Positions 28,107-38,165 are shown, counted from the stretch's first letter. The stretch is 64,000 bases of DNA from Deinococcus detaillensis (GCF_007280555.1 NZ_VKDB01000011.1:41768-105767), one strand, 5' to 3'. The notes: generated by a model from the letters alone, not told the origin. Made by a program: numbers and translations.

Positions 28107-28508
28107 ATGACTGAACTTGGAAGCCTCAAGACTCAGGCGTTGGCTGCGCCCAAACTCAACTCGGCGCTCAGCGGCGCGGTGCTGGCGGGCACGGCGGTGG
28201 CGCTCGGGGCGTTCGGCGCTCACGCCCTCAAAGCCGCCATCAGCGCTGAGAACCTGGCGATTTTTGAAACTGGCGTGCGCTACCAGATGTATCACGGCCT
28301 CGCGCTGCTGGTGCTGGGCGCGTACCCGCAGCAGCGGCGCGGCGCGGCTTGGCTGCTAGGCGGCACCCTTATTTTTTCGGGGAGCTTGTACGTTTTGGCC
28401 CTGACTGACACCAAATGGCTGGGGGCCATCACGCCCATCGGCGGCGTGCTGCAACTGATCGGCTGGGGCTGGGTGGCGCTCGACGCCCGCAAGCACAGGG
28501 CGAGTTGA
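28107..28508 (+). CDS. DUF423 (YgdD family) membrane protein
   Basis: A 133-residue protein with four hydrophobic segments. The family phrase GTAVALGAFGAHALK is followed by FETGVRYQMYHGLALLVLG and by FSGSLYVLALTDTKWLGAITPIGG. Its function is unknown. Leaderless start: TAAACT (28095-28100), six bases, ATG. Confidence 0.9.
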   Translation: MTELGSLKTQALAAPKLNSALSGAVLAGTAVALGAFGAHALKAAISAENLAIFETGVRYQMYHGLALLVLGAYPQQRRGAAWLLGGTLIFSGSLYVLALTDTKWLGAITPIGGVLQLIGWGWVALDARKHRAS

Positions 28509-28550
28509 GCGTTTCACTCGCCGTTCTCTGCGCGTGAGACAATGGCGCTC

Positions 28551-29342
28551 ATGACTGCTCCTACCAAGCCGCCGCGCAAAAAAGCGGGCATTCCCAAAAC
28601 TGTTTGGGATCTGCTGTTTACCCTAATTATTCCGATTGCCATTCTCAGCCCCAACATTTTGGGCAGCGGCATCAGCATTAGCGAGCAGGTCTTTGGCGGC
28701 GGCGTCGCCGGCAACGTGCGGGCGTACATCCTCGCCGCGCTGATTCCGGTGGCGTATGTGCTGGCCGACCTCCTGATCAACCGCACCGTCAGCGGGATCG
28801 CCCTCCTCGGCGGCGCAGTGGCGCTGGTGCGCGGGGGGCTGGCGTTTTGGTACTTAGACGGCGGCCCGCTGTTTGCTTTCAAAGACAGTGTGCCCGCGCT
28901 GCTGTTCGGCGTGTTGGCGCTGGGCAGTCTGCTGACCAAAACGCCGATTTTCAGAGTGGTGCTCGACGCCTCCACCCTCACCGAAAGCCCCGAAAACCGC
29001 GCCGCCACTCAAAAAGCCCTGCACGACAGCCAAGTCAACCAAGCGGTGCGGGCCGCTACCGTTTCCTACGGCATCGTGGAACTGGTTTCGGCGGTCATCA
29101 ATTATTTCGTGAACCTTCGTCTGGTGGTCGGCAAGTTCGGCAGCGACGATTTCAACGCGCAGGTGGCTCAGGCCAATGCCGTGATGAGGATTCCCAGCTT
29201 GGTGCTCAGCGTCATCGGGGTAGGTGTGGGCATCTGGCTGATTCAGTTGGCCGTCAAAAAGCGCTACGGCAAAGAAGCCGACATCTTTTCGCCGGAAAAG
29301 CTGGCGAGGTTGCAGGAAGTGGAAAGCTCAAGCGGCATTTGA
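28551..29342 (+). CDS. VC0807-like membrane protein
   Basis: A 263-residue protein with about six membrane helices, ending in a short basic cytoplasmic tail. It resembles the 'VC0807 family' of uncharacterised membrane proteins (VWDLLFTLIIPIAILSPNIL, PVAYVLADLL and YGIVELVSAVINYFVNLRLVVG). ATG 28551 is preferred to ATG 28542 because GACAAT lies seven bases before it. Confidence 0.7.
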   Translation: MTAPTKPPRKKAGIPKTVWDLLFTLIIPIAILSPNILGSGISISEQVFGGGVAGNVRAYILAALIPVAYVLADLLINRTVSGIALLGGAVALVRGGLAFWYLDGGPLFAFKDSVPALLFGVLALGSLLTKTPIFRVVLDASTLTESPENRAATQKALHDSQVNQAVRAATVSYGIVELVSAVINYFVNLRLVVGKFGSDDFNAQVAQANAVMRIPSLVLSVIGVGVGIWLIQLAVKKRYGKEADIFSPEKLARLQEVESSSGI

Positions 29343-29392
29343 CTGCCGATTTAAGTTGCCCTTCTCGGGTGTCGCCTTTAGAGACAACGAAA

Positions 29393-29418
29393 CCTCGCCA
29401 CCTCCGGCGGGGTTTTTT
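29393..29418 (+). terminator. Intrinsic terminator after the VC0807-like gene
   Basis: CCTCGCC / GGCGGGG stem with a six-base loop, followed by six Ts; 50 bases after the stop codon. Confidence 0.85.
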
Positions 29419-29597
29419 GCTGATCCTTCGGCAGCGCCCTGCCTTTTTTTGTGCGGTTTTTTACGCTTTAGGTTGCGTGATTCAAGTTGGACGTGTGAGG
29501 GAACTGTAAGCGGCTACAGGTGAGACTAAAGCAAGAAAGCTCGTTTCAAGAGTCTCTGATGCCTGGCACAGTTCACTTGACCCAAAATTCGATATAA

Positions 29598-29631
29598 AGT
29601 TCATGAAGAGTCGCTTATTGCTTTATGAACT
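29598..29631. repeat. Inverted repeat upstream of the GAF-HD-GYP gene
   Basis: AGTTCAT (29598-29604) and ATGAACT (29625-29631) are perfect seven-base arms 20 bases apart, about 45 bases before the chosen start. It could be a regulator site or an mRNA hairpin. It includes the alternative ATG at 29625. Confidence 0.4.
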
Positions 29632-29672
29632 GCAATTTATTCACCAAAATGACCTTAAGGGAGCAAAAGCTG

Positions 29673-30869
29673 ATGACTGTCAAAATGAATTTCACTGATC
29701 CATCAATGACTGCTGCTTCGGCACCTGATAACCGTGACTTAACAGCACAAAGCGTTCTGCGCCTCGTTCACATTGCACTGGAGGCTAAAGATCTGGGAAC
29801 CGGCGTGGTGCCGACGTTAGATGAGTTGATTCAACACACGGCTGCGGTGGGGGCGGCTTATTTTCAACTCAAGCTGCCTTCAGGTGAAGTCCAAAACGCT
29901 GCGCTGCCGCAAGCCCTGATCTATCAGGTGCGGGCCGCCGCTGGCGAGATGCCCACGACCTCGGGAATGCGGGCAGTGGCCGCGCACGGCCTGCCCTCCG
30001 ATACGCCCCTCATGCAAGCGCTACTGACGCGCCGCACACCGATGTTTTTTGACAACACGTCGGTTCGTCCGGAAACGATCGGGTTTCCTGAACTGGGGGT
30101 GGTGAGCCTCGCTGCCGCGCCCGTGTTGGGCAAGCGGGGAGAGTTGCTCGGCGCGTTTTTGATGCACACCTTTGAAGCCCACACCTGGACGGAGGAAGAA
30201 GTCCGGCTGTTTAGCAGTGTGGTGGGCACCATTGCCGCCCTGATGGCGCGGCTGGCAGCCGAGGAGCAAGTCAATGCTGCCCGCGAATCGGCTTTGCGGG
30301 CGCTGGGACTGGCCTTGGAGGCCCGTGACCGTGAAACGCAGGGGCACACCGACCGCGTGACTGCGCTGGCCCTGCGCTTGGCCCGTCATTTACACCTCGG
30401 TGAAGAGCAGTGCCAAGCGCTGCGCTGGGGCGCATACCTGCATGATATCGGCAAGATCTCCATTCCCGATCATATTTTGCATAAACCCAGCTCGCTCAGT
30501 GAGGATGAGTTTGAGCTGATGCGAAGCCACGCGGAAGTGGGCCACCGTTTTGCCAGCTCTTTGGGCTTTTTGCCGTCTGAATCTCTAGAAGTGGTGCTGC
30601 ACCACCATGAAAAGTGGAATGGCAAAGGCTATCCCCGTCAGCTTGCAGGCGGCGACATTCATCTGCTCGCCCGAATCTTTAGCTTGTGCGATGTCTACGA
30701 CGCCCTGATCAGCGAACGGCCCTACAAACGGGCCTGGACGCTGGAAGAAACCCACGCCGAGCTGGCCGCCCAAGCGGGCCAACACTTCGACCCGCAAGTG
30801 GTCAGCGCTTTTTTTGAATTGCTGCGCGGTGACGCTGCGGGGGCAAGCAGCAACGCGCTGATCAACTGA
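29673..30869 (+). CDS. GAF-HD-GYP phosphodiesterase
   Basis: A 398-residue signalling protein. A GAF-like sensor domain fills about residues 30-200, then an HD-GYP domain (about 205-380) with LEARDRETQGHTDRVTALAL, YLHDIGKISIPDHIL, LHHHEKWNGKGYPRQL and LARIFSLCDVYDALISERPYK. It probably degrades cyclic di-GMP. ATG 29673 is preferred to ATG 29625 because AAGGGAG lies just upstream and the earlier ATG sits in an inverted repeat. It has the same enzyme domain as the PAS protein at 17.9 kb. Confidence 0.88.
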   Translation: MTVKMNFTDPSMTAASAPDNRDLTAQSVLRLVHIALEAKDLGTGVVPTLDELIQHTAAVGAAYFQLKLPSGEVQNAALPQALIYQVRAAAGEMPTTSGMRAVAAHGLPSDTPLMQALLTRRTPMFFDNTSVRPETIGFPELGVVSLAAAPVLGKRGELLGAFLMHTFEAHTWTEEEVRLFSSVVGTIAALMARLAAEEQVNAARESALRALGLALEARDRETQGHTDRVTALALRLARHLHLGEEQCQALRWGAYLHDIGKISIPDHILHKPSSLSEDEFELMRSHAEVGHRFASSLGFLPSESLEVVLHHHEKWNGKGYPRQLAGGDIHLLARIFSLCDVYDALISERPYKRAWTLEETHAELAAQAGQHFDPQVVSAFFELLRGDAAGASSNALIN

Positions 30870-30889
30870 ACGGCTACGGCCTCACGGAC

Positions 30890-31654
30890 TCACTTCACCG
30901 CCAAGGCCCGCAGCCGCACATAATCGGCCACCCAGCCCTGAGCCGTGTGCAGCTTGGGGCGGGCCAACTCCTCGGCTCTGGCGATCACGGCGGCCCGCTC
31001 GGACTCACTCAGCGGCGCGAGCCAACTGGCCCCGAAACCGTGCAGCCATGCCTGAAAGCCGTCCTCACCGGCCAAAGGCGAGGGGCGTTTGAACAGGTGC
31101 AGGCGCTCTACCGTAAAGCCTGCTTCTTCCAGGAGGGCGGCCAACTGAGCCGGACTCGGGAAAATCCAGACATGTTCCAGCGCGGGCAAACTTAAATCGC
31201 TCAGGGCTTGCTCGACGGCCCCGCGCACCGCCAGCACGTTCGCGCCGCCGCCCATTTCCAGCGCCAATCGCCCGCCGGGCACCAAGGAGCGCGACACACC
31301 CGAGAGGACGTTGTCCAGCGGCTTCATCCAGTGGAGGGCGGCGTTGCTGAAAACCGCCTCAAACTCGGCGTGGTAGGGGAGGGTCTGGGCGTTTTGAACT
31401 TCAAAGCTCACAGCGGGATGCTGGCCCCGTGCGGCGGCGATCATAGCCTCCGAGGCGTCCACGCCCGTGACGGTTGCGCCAGTCTGGGCGATCTGGGCGC
31501 TGAGTTCGCCGCTGCCGCAACCCAGATCGAGGACGCGCTCACCGACTTGGGGGCGCAGCCAGTCGGCCACCAGATCGCGGCTGGATTCATAGACAAAAGC
31601 GTGGCGGTCGCGGTAATGCTCGGCATTCCAGTGATCGGGGGTCGGGGTGGTCAT
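30890..31654 (-). CDS. SAM methyltransferase, trans-aconitate-methyltransferase-like
   Basis: A 254-residue class I methyltransferase. Motif I is RVLDLGCGSGELSAQIAQTG, motif II VTGVDASEAMIAAAR, followed by FEAVFSNAALHWMKPLDNVL and SLVPGGRLALEMGG. The layout fits the Tam-like group, where the substrate may be trans-aconitate or another small acid. ATG 31654 has AAAGGAG before it; the upstream frame that would add MTQMNLTHTNLNRTKRRH covers a short degenerate repeat and is probably untranslated. Confidence 0.82.
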   Translation of the reverse strand: MTTPTPDHWNAEHYRDRHAFVYESSRDLVADWLRPQVGERVLDLGCGSGELSAQIAQTGATVTGVDASEAMIAAARGQHPAVSFEVQNAQTLPYHAEFEAVFSNAALHWMKPLDNVLSGVSRSLVPGGRLALEMGGGANVLAVRGAVEQALSDLSLPALEHVWIFPSPAQLAALLEEAGFTVERLHLFKRPSPLAGEDGFQAWLHGFGASWLAPLSESERAAVIARAEELARPKLHTAQGWVADYVRLRALAVK

Positions 31655-31737
31655 GTGTCTCCTTTTCGTTCGGTTCAAGTTGGTATGGGTCAAATTCATC
31701 TGGGTCAAGTTGAAACTCAGCGGCCTTTCTGGAGCCC

Positions 31738-31767
31738 AAAAAAACCCCAGCGCTCAGGGCGTGGGGG
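31738..31767 (-). terminator. Intrinsic terminator after the beta-lactamase-like gene
   Basis: On the minus strand CCCCACGC / GCG-C-TGGGG with a five-base loop, followed by seven Ts. Confidence 0.7.
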
Positions 31768-31843
31768 CCGTGTGAAGTGCTGAACTCAGCTTCCCCGAAC
31801 CCCGCTGAGAAGAAGAAGCGAAAGCGCTGGGGCGTTCATCGTT

Positions 31844-33073
31844 TCACTTTAGCAGAGGGGAGCGGGCCAGCTCCGAGAGGGCCGCGTCGATCCAATTCAC
31901 CAGCGCCGGAATCTGGCGCTCCATGTCTTCGGCTTCCAGCGTGCCCGAGCCGTCATTGAAATAAGCGTAAGCGATCCGCTGTCCGCCCACGAGTTCGGCG
32001 TAGCCGGTCAGGGTCAGCATCCGCCAGCCGCTGCCCGCTTTGTGGCCCCAGTAGACGGCCTTGAGGCGCGGCTGCTTGGGCTGACAGCACGACTTTGCCA
32101 GCCAGCTCCGAAACAGCTTACGCGTCGGCGTTTTGAGGTCGTCTCCGCTCAGAGTGCGGGCCAGAAGATCGGCGTAGCTCTGCGGCGTGCTGGTGTTTTG
32201 CAGCGCCAATTCCAGTTCGGGGGCGTAAGCAGGACTGTGAAAATAGCTATCCAGTGCGGCCTCCACCTGCGGCCCAGTCAGTTGCTGAGCGCGGGCATTT
32301 AGGCGGCTTGCCCACTTGAGGCGCTCGTTAAATGGCAAGCTGGCCGCGCTCACTGCGCCCCGCACCAGATCGGGGAAGACATCAGGCATCAGGCCTGCCT
32401 GTACCGCCCACCAAGCTTTGGTGGTATGCAGCAGGGTGGTGCAGGGGCTGAGCGAATGCACCGCCCGCGCAATTTTTTCAGGCCCGAGGCCCAGATACAG
32501 CAGATCGGAAGCGGTGTTGTCGCTGCGCTCTAGGGCACGCTGGGCCAGCGCCGCCACCGTGTTGCGCCCAGCAGGATAAGCTTCAATGCTGCGCTTGGCG
32601 GGCGTGGTGGTGATCAGTGCCCGCAGGCTCAGCCGCCCCGCGTCCACCTCTTGCAGCGCGGCCCGCACCACCAGGGGCTTAAAGGCACTCGCCAGTGGAA
32701 AGAGGGTATTGACCTGGCCGAGCGCCAGCGCCCTGATGGGTTGAAACTGCTGGTCGTAAATGGCCGCGTAAAAGCCCACCCGCCCGCTGACCCCGCTGGG
32801 AAGCGGCTGAGCAGGTGCGGGGTTGGCCGCTGCCGCGCCGCAAGTCGGGGCGAGCGGAGCGCTGAGAGGAGGAACAACCGGAGTGAGAAGGGGTGGATTG
32901 AAAACCGGCTGGGCGGGCGCGGGCGTAACAGGACTATATTGAACAGGATTGGGCGTAACGGATTCAGGTGTAAAGGGCGGCGTCGGAATCCTGACAAACA
33001 CTGGAACGGAATCTGCTCGCCCCGCGCCGCCCAACAAAAGAACGAGACTGAGCAGCATCGCAGGGAGCTTCAT
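31844..33073 (-). CDS. Secreted class A beta-lactamase-like serine hydrolase
   Basis: A 409-residue protein with a signal peptide (MKLPAMLLSLVLLLGGAGRA), a Pro-rich spacer (about 22-90) and a penicillin-recognising domain. The active serine is in PLASAFKPLV (S-x-x-K), SDN in LERSDNTASDLL, and a KTG-like HKAGSG appears late. The Glu-rich omega loop of true class A enzymes is not obvious, so it may be a D,D-peptidase or esterase relative. Two cysteines lie side by side in AKSCCQPKQP. Leaderless start: TAAGCT eight bases before the ATG. Confidence 0.75.
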   Translation of the reverse strand: MKLPAMLLSLVLLLGGAGRADSVPVFVRIPTPPFTPESVTPNPVQYSPVTPAPAQPVFNPPLLTPVVPPLSAPLAPTCGAAAANPAPAQPLPSGVSGRVGFYAAIYDQQFQPIRALALGQVNTLFPLASAFKPLVVRAALQEVDAGRLSLRALITTTPAKRSIEAYPAGRNTVAALAQRALERSDNTASDLLYLGLGPEKIARAVHSLSPCTTLLHTTKAWWAVQAGLMPDVFPDLVRGAVSAASLPFNERLKWASRLNARAQQLTGPQVEAALDSYFHSPAYAPELELALQNTSTPQSYADLLARTLSGDDLKTPTRKLFRSWLAKSCCQPKQPRLKAVYWGHKAGSGWRMLTLTGYAELVGGQRIAYAYFNDGSGTLEAEDMERQIPALVNWIDAALSELARSPLLK

Positions 33074-33470
33074 AGATGGTCAGCTTAGCGCGGCGGCTTT
33101 GCGTCCAGACCCATTAGGAAAATATTTTGGACACTGTTGGGAGGACGCTTCGTCTCACCCCTTCAAGCGGAACAAGCAAAAACCTGAAACGAATACCGCC
33201 TTCTAGCTCGCCCAGTATGGGCAGGTCTTTTGCACAGCGCCCACGACTTGATCGCCCCACAGGTTGGCAAGTTGGTGCAATTGACCAACTGAAATGCCGG
33301 AAACTCCATGCCGAGCGCAGCAACCTCCTCCCTCGTCAAGGTTGTGAAGACACGTGAACGCAGCCAATTGAGGTGAGGGGCCGCCCCCGAACGTAGGGCC
33401 AGCAGTCTTCACTGGGGCGGGGAAAGCCAACGCGAAAGCCCAAAGCTTAAGCCAAGAGCGCAGCGCCTCC
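33074..33470. other. Gap between the beta-lactamase-like gene and the ABC permease
   Basis: A 397-base stretch. Both strands have short open frames, but none shows family features or a ribosome site. The minus strand after the ABC permease stop might hold the remains of a further transporter gene; I could not recognise one. Confidence 0.4.
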
Positions 33471-35081
33471 TCAAGCCACTTCCCCTTCCCCCCCGTCCAG
33501 CACAGTAAAAGCTCCCAGCGCCAGACCCAACAAAATGGTGGCCAGCGCACAAGCCTCGCCTAAATTTTGTGCGCCGGGCCTGCCGAGCCGCTCATATAGG
33601 CCGGTGCTGAGGGTGGACCACTCGGGGCGGGTCAGCACCAATGTGGCCCCGAACTCGCCCAGCACCGTGGCGAGCGAGAGCGCTGCGCCGCCGCGCAGGG
33701 CGGGCCAGATCAGCGGCAAGGCCACCGTGCGGCTGGCCATCAACGGGCTGGCTCCCAGCGTGCGGGCGGCCTCCAATGCGCGGAGCGGCAGGGCGCGGAG
33801 AGCCGGCAACAAGCTGCGGGTAATCAGCGGCGAGGCGATCAGCGTGTAAGCGGCGATCAGCAGCCCGAGTTGCGCCGCCCAAGCCGGATACGTCAGCAAG
33901 TAGCCCACCCCCACACTGACTGGAGAGAGCATCAGCGGCAGCAGCGAAAGGGCGTCGAGGGAACGTGAGCGGCTCAGGTACGCGCCCAAAGCGTGTGACG
34001 CGCCCAAGACAACCGCGCCCAGCAAGGTAAAGCCCGCGAAGCGCAGCGTGTTGTAGAGCATCAAGCTCAGCGGCGGGTCGTTATCGGGGCTGACGAGGCC
34101 GTGCCAAAACGCCAACGTCGGGCCGCCCACGCCGGAAAAGCTGCGAATGACCACCGCCAGCAGTGGCGAAAAGCAGATCAGCAAGGTCAGCGCCAATAAG
34201 CTGAACAGTGCCAGCGCCGCCGCGCCCCGCGCCCTCGGCAAGGCGCGGGCGGCTGAGGTCACTGCTCCGCTGGTCAGTCTGGTGTAGAGCAATGTGGCTG
34301 CCAGCGTGACCACCAACTGTCCCAGAATCAGGGCGCTGGCCTCTGGCAGCCGCAGTTCGTAAGCGGTCAGGGTATAAATCTCGACTTCCAACGTGGCGTA
34401 TTTCTCGCCGCCCAGCGTCAGCGGCAAGCCGAACGACAGAGCGCTATACAAAAACACCAAAATTGCTCCCGCTGCCAGACCCGGTAAGGCCAGCGGTAGG
34501 GCCACCGTCAGGGCCGCTTGCCAGTGATTGGCTCCCAGCGTGCGGGCCGCTCCGGTCAGGCTCGGCGGCACGCGGGCGAAGCCGCCGTAAGCGAGGCGCA
34601 GCATAATCGGCAAATTAAAAAACAAATTGCCCAGAATAATCAGTGCCGGACTGTCTGAGAGGTCTAGGCCAGTCAGCTGGGTGATCCAGCCGCGCGGCCC
34701 CAGCAAAGCGGTCAGGCCCAGCACCGCCACCAGCGCCGGCGTGACGAACGGCAACAGCAGTAGCCGCAGCAGGCCCAGTTTGCCCCTCAGGGCGTGGCGC
34801 GAAAGCAAGTAGGCCAGCGGCCAAGCGATGGCGGCTCCCAGCAGCACGGTGAGGCCCGCTTGGCTGAGCGTCCAGCCCAATCGGCCCAGAAAATACGGCT
34901 CTCGCCAGATGCTGAGATTGATGCCGCCCACCCGCATCACGCTGATGAGCGGCCACACCAAAAAGACACCCAAAAAGCCGAGCGCGGGCAGCGCGATCAG
35001 CCAACCGAGAGTAGGAGAAGAAAAACGGCGCACCCGCTTACGGTAAAGCTTTTTCACGGGGCTGGCGGGGGGTATCCTCAC
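33471..35081 (-). CDS. Two-domain ABC permease of the iron/thiamine type
   Basis: A 536-residue inner-membrane permease with two fused binding-protein-dependent domains and about 12 helices. Each half has its EAA loop: [20 protein letters not shown] and [20 protein letters not shown]. This fused layout is typical of ThiP (thiamine) and FbpB/SfuB (ferric iron). Neither a substrate-binding protein nor an ATPase gene is next to it, and no TPP riboswitch is visible in the 37-base divergent region, so the substrate is not set. It diverges from the TPR gene. Confidence 0.85.
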   Translation of the reverse strand: MRIPPASPVKKLYRKRVRRFSSPTLGWLIALPALGFLGVFLVWPLISVMRVGGINLSIWREPYFLGRLGWTLSQAGLTVLLGAAIAWPLAYLLSRHALRGKLGLLRLLLLPFVTPALVAVLGLTALLGPRGWITQLTGLDLSDSPALIILGNLFFNLPIMLRLAYGGFARVPPSLTGAARTLGANHWQAALTVALPLALPGLAAGAILVFLYSALSFGLPLTLGGEKYATLEVEIYTLTAYELRLPEASALILGQLVVTLAATLLYTRLTSGAVTSAARALPRARGAAALALFSLLALTLLICFSPLLAVVIRSFSGVGGPTLAFWHGLVSPDNDPPLSLMLYNTLRFAGFTLLGAVVLGASHALGAYLSRSRSLDALSLLPLMLSPVSVGVGYLLTYPAWAAQLGLLIAAYTLIASPLITRSLLPALRALPLRALEAARTLGASPLMASRTVALPLIWPALRGGAALSLATVLGEFGATLVLTRPEWSTLSTGLYERLGRPGAQNLGEACALATILLGLALGAFTVLDGGEGEVA

Positions 35082-35118
35082 GCCCCGTCTTCACATCTCC
35101 AGCCTCTAGCATGAGCTT

Positions 35119-35898
35119 ATGAATTTGTTCGGCTTTCTTGGTCACTACCCTTGGCTCGGCTACTTGTCAGGTGCGCTACAACTAATCTTTCTGGTTCACG
35201 CCATCATCACCCGCCGCCCCACCTATTGGTTTTTCATCTTGTTGTTCGGCAGTTATATCGGCGTGCTGGCCTACCTCTTTTTGGAAGTGCTGCCCGGAAT
35301 GCGCGGCAACGCCCGGCGGGTGTCCAGCACCTTGCAGCCTGCGCTGGAAAACCTGCGGCCCCTCGAAAGCCGCATCCGCGAAGTGAGGGAGCGCACCGAG
35401 GAGAGTGACACCCTGCAAAACCGCGCCGACCTCGCCGCCTTGCTGGCCCGCGCTGGCCGCGAGGATGAAGCGCAGGGTGTATTGGAGCCGCTGCTGACCG
35501 GTATTTACGCCGACGATCCGTTGGTGCTGCTGACCAGCGCGGAGTTGTCGATGGCGAGGCGCGATCCGGCGGCAGCGGCGGCGCACTTGAAGCGGGTTGA
35601 CCTCAAAACAAGCGCGTCCATCCGCACCCGCACGCTGACGCTGCTGGCGCAGGCACAGGCCGAGCAAACCCTGAACGGTGAAGCTGAGGCCACCTACCAG
35701 CAAGCCCTCATCGGCGCGACCAGCGAAGAACCCCGCGTGCGTTACGCCGCTTTTCTGATTGCTCAAAACCGCAGCGCCGACGCGAAGCGCGAACTGGACA
35801 TTCTGGCCAAAACCGAGCAGCGGGCCAGCCGACTTTATAAGGGCCAGGAGCGCGAGTGGTTCAGCATGGCGGGTAAGCTGCGGCGGGAATTAAACTGA
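35119..35898 (+). CDS. Membrane-anchored TPR-like protein
   Basis: A 259-residue protein. Two N-terminal helices (WLGYLSGALQLIFLVHAI and WFFILLFGSYIGVLAYLFL) are followed by helical TPR-like repeats (about 95-235) such as LAALLARAGREDEAQGVLEPLL and AEATYQQALIGATSEEPRVR. Such proteins serve as scaffolds; no partner is evident. Leaderless start: TAGCAT (35107-35112), six bases, ATG. Confidence 0.7.
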   Translation: MNLFGFLGHYPWLGYLSGALQLIFLVHAIITRRPTYWFFILLFGSYIGVLAYLFLEVLPGMRGNARRVSSTLQPALENLRPLESRIREVRERTEESDTLQNRADLAALLARAGREDEAQGVLEPLLTGIYADDPLVLLTSAELSMARRDPAAAAAHLKRVDLKTSASIRTRTLTLLAQAQAEQTLNGEAEATYQQALIGATSEEPRVRYAAFLIAQNRSADAKRELDILAKTEQRASRLYKGQEREWFSMAGKLRRELN

Positions 35899-35901
35899 AG
35901 C

Positions 35902-36579
35902 GTGTCTACTTCTAATCCCCTCCTGACCACCAAATTTCAAGAAGCGCTGGTGCTTGCTGCCGAGTGGCACGCCGCCCAAACCCGTAAAGGCAGCGGCGTG
36001 CCTTATCTCTCGCACCTCCTGGGCGTGGCTTCGCTGGCCCTCGAATTCGGCGCGAACGAAACCGAGGCCGTCGCTGCTTTGTTGCACGACGCGCTGGAAG
36101 ACGGCCCCCACAACACCGGGCGCAGCCACCAGGATCTCCGCGCTGAGATCGTGCGGCGTTTTGGCAAAGAGGCGGCCCGCTTGGTGGATGCCGCCACCGA
36201 CGCGACCCCCGATCCGCACGGCCCCAAACCCGATTGGGCCACCCGCAAACGCGCTTACCTCGGTCATTTATCTCAGGCGTCGGTGTCTGCGCTGCTCGTC
36301 TCGGCTTCCGACAAACTCCACAACAGCCGCAGCATTTCGGTGAACGCCTTTACTGATGGCGAAGGTGTGTTTGAGCGCTTCACTGCCGGGAAAAACGGCA
36401 CGGTGCAGTATTACCGCTTGCTTGCCGACGCTTACCACATGGCCGCCCAGCGGCCCGAAGTCGCCGCCCGCCCGCGTTTGCTGGCTTTGTTCGCTGAGTT
36501 GGAACGCACGGTGAGCGCTTTAGAAACGGCTTTGGGGCTCGGTAAAGAAGCGGTGCGGGTCTTTGCGCCGCTGGGGTAA
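35902..36579 (+). CDS. HD-domain (p)ppGpp hydrolase-like protein
   Basis: A 225-residue protein resembling the hydrolase half of SpoT and small alarmone hydrolases (MESH1-like): RKGSGVPYLSHLLGVASLAL, AVAALLHDALEDG (the HD pair), and ALLVSASDKLHNSRSI. The synthetase domain is absent. It may remove the 3' pyrophosphate of (p)ppGpp or act on a related nucleotide. It starts three bases after the TPR gene stop and is co-transcribed with it. The GTG start has no strong ribosome site. Confidence 0.75.
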   Translation: MSTSNPLLTTKFQEALVLAAEWHAAQTRKGSGVPYLSHLLGVASLALEFGANETEAVAALLHDALEDGPHNTGRSHQDLRAEIVRRFGKEAARLVDAATDATPDPHGPKPDWATRKRAYLGHLSQASVSALLVSASDKLHNSRSISVNAFTDGEGVFERFTAGKNGTVQYYRLLADAYHMAAQRPEVAARPRLLALFAELERTVSALETALGLGKEAVRVFAPLG

Positions 36580-36582
36580 AAC

Positions 36583-36608
36583 AAAAAACACCGCACTAGA
36601 CGGTGTTT
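36583..36608 (-). terminator. Intrinsic terminator after tRNA-Lys
   Basis: AAACACCG / CGGTGTTT stem with a T-run on the minus strand, just downstream of the tRNA. The arms are symmetric, so it may also serve the HD gene on the plus strand. Confidence 0.75.
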
Positions 36609-36611
36609 CTG

Positions 36612-36687
36612 TGGTGGGACGTGTAGGGCTCGAACCTACGACCCGATGATTAAAAGTCATCTGCTCTACCAACTGAGCTAACATCCC
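36612..36687 (-). tRNA. tRNA-Lys (anticodon TTT)
   Basis: The acceptor arm GGGATGT / ACGTCCC, D arm (TTAGCTCAGTTGGTAGAGC), anticodon arm GATGACTTTTAATCATC with TTT at its centre, and T arm (GTAGGTTCGAGCCCTAC) all fold. The discriminator is A and CCA is encoded (36612-36614). Confidence 0.97.
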
Positions 36688-36779
36688 TTTCTGGTGTGGC
36701 CGCGCTCGTAAGCGGGCGAAAGGGAGTATAGGGGCCAAGTCCCTCCATTGTCAAACGCGGCGCGTACCTGAGCGCACAA

Positions 36780-38165
36780 TCAGCGGCGCGGCAGCTTGGG
36801 CGGCAAAACCTGATTGGGCTGCAGGGCCCGCCCGCCCTTCATGCCTGCTCCTTTCATGCCGCCCCCCAGCGCTCCCATGCCTTTGCCGCCGCTCATGCGC
36901 TGAAGCATTTTCATCATGTCCTTCATCTGCTCGTGCATTTTGACCAACTTGTTGATCTCGCTGACCTGGGTGCCCGCGCCCGCCGCGATGCGCTTGCGGC
37001 GCGAGGCATTCAAAATCTTGGGGTTGCGCCGCTCCTTCATCGTCATGCTGGAGATCATCGAATCAATTTTGTGAATCTGCTTTTCGTCGATGCTAAATCC
37101 TTCCGGCAGGGCGCGGCTCATGCCTGGAATCAGTTTGATAAGGTCGCCGAGCGGCCCCATTTTGCGAATCTGGCGCAGTTGATTGAGCAGGTCTTCAAGG
37201 TCGAATTCCTCGGCCTTTTTGGTTTCCATGCTCTGCAAATCGGCTTGCTGCGCCCGCTCGATCAGGCCCAGCACGTCGCCCATGCCCAGAATGCGGCCCG
37301 CCACGCGGTCAGGATAAAACGGTTCCAAGCCGGTCAATTTTTCGGAGGTGCCCGCGAAATAAATCGGCTTGCCCGTCACGAAGCGTGCGGAAAGGGCTGC
37401 ACCGCCGCGTGCGTCGCCGTCCATTTTGGTGATGATCAGGCCGGTCAAGTTCACCCGATCGTCGAAGGTTTTGGCGACGCTCAGCGCTTCTTGCCCGGTC
37501 ATGGCGTCCACCACCAGCAGCGTCTCGGTGGGCTGCAAGGCGGCCTGAAGGTCGGCCAACTGGGTCATCAAATTTTCGTCGATTTGCAGGCGGCCAGCCG
37601 TGTCCACAATCACCAGATCGCGGAAATCTTGCTGCTGAAATTCATTCAGGCGCTGTCTGGTCTGGGCGGGCGTTTCGCCGTTGGCGACTTCCAGCACCGG
37701 CACGCCGACTTGGTTGCCGAGGGTGCGGAGTTGCTCGCGGGCGGCGGGGCGCTGGGTGTCGGCGGCGATCAGCAGCACCCGGCGGCCTTTTTCCTTGTAG
37801 AACTTGGCCAGCTTGCCGGTGGAGGTGGTTTTGCCCGCTCCCTGAAGGCCGACCATAAACACCACATTGCCTTCATTCTTGAGGGTCGGCTGCTTGGACT
37901 CGCCGCCGAGCGTCTGGATTAGCTCATCGTGAACCAGCTTGACCACCATCTGACCGGCGTTGAGGCTGCCCAGCACTTCTTGGCCCACCGCCTTCTCGCT
38001 GACGCGTGAGACGAACTCTTTGGCCACGCCGAAATTCACGTCGGCCTCGAGGAGGGCCATCCGAATTTCGCGCATGGCGACTTTGACTTGCGCATCGGTC
38101 AGGGTTTTTTCGCGCTGGAGGCGTTCCAAAATGTCTTGCAATTTGTTGCCGAGGGTCTCAAACAT
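36780..38165 (-). CDS. ffh: Signal recognition particle protein
   Basis: A 461-residue SRP54/Ffh GTPase that binds signal sequences on ribosomes and 4.5S RNA. N domain, then the G domain with [40 protein letters not shown] and [14 protein letters not shown], then a Met-rich M domain with [21 protein letters not shown] and a Gly/Met-rich tail. Leaderless start: TAGCGT (38173-38178), seven bases, ATG. It seems to be transcribed alone. Confidence 0.97.
   Translation of the reverse strand: MFETLGNKLQDILERLQREKTLTDAQVKVAMREIRMALLEADVNFGVAKEFVSRVSEKAVGQEVLGSLNAGQMVVKLVHDELIQTLGGESKQPTLKNEGNVVFMVGLQGAGKTTSTGKLAKFYKEKGRRVLLIAADTQRPAAREQLRTLGNQVGVPVLEVANGETPAQTRQRLNEFQQQDFRDLVIVDTAGRLQIDENLMTQLADLQAALQPTETLLVVDAMTGQEALSVAKTFDDRVNLTGLIITKMDGDARGGAALSARFVTGKPIYFAGTSEKLTGLEPFYPDRVAGRILGMGDVLGLIERAQQADLQSMETKKAEEFDLEDLLNQLRQIRKMGPLGDLIKLIPGMSRALPEGFSIDEKQIHKIDSMISSMTMKERRNPKILNASRRKRIAAGAGTQVSEINKLVKMHEQMKDMMKMLQRMSGGKGMGALGGGMKGAGMKGGRALQPNQVLPPKLPRR

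Noticed and set aside
33114..33550. Minus-strand frames after the ABC permease that might be a transporter remnant
   Set aside because: I could not match any part to an ABC ATPase or binding protein; the frames have no start signal.
35082..35118. TPP riboswitch for the ThiP-like permease
   Set aside because: The divergent gap is only 37 bases, too short for a THI element, and no CTGAGA/ACCTGA pair is seen.
36598..36735. Minus-strand ORF across tRNA-Lys
   Set aside because: It reads through the tRNA gene and its terminator.
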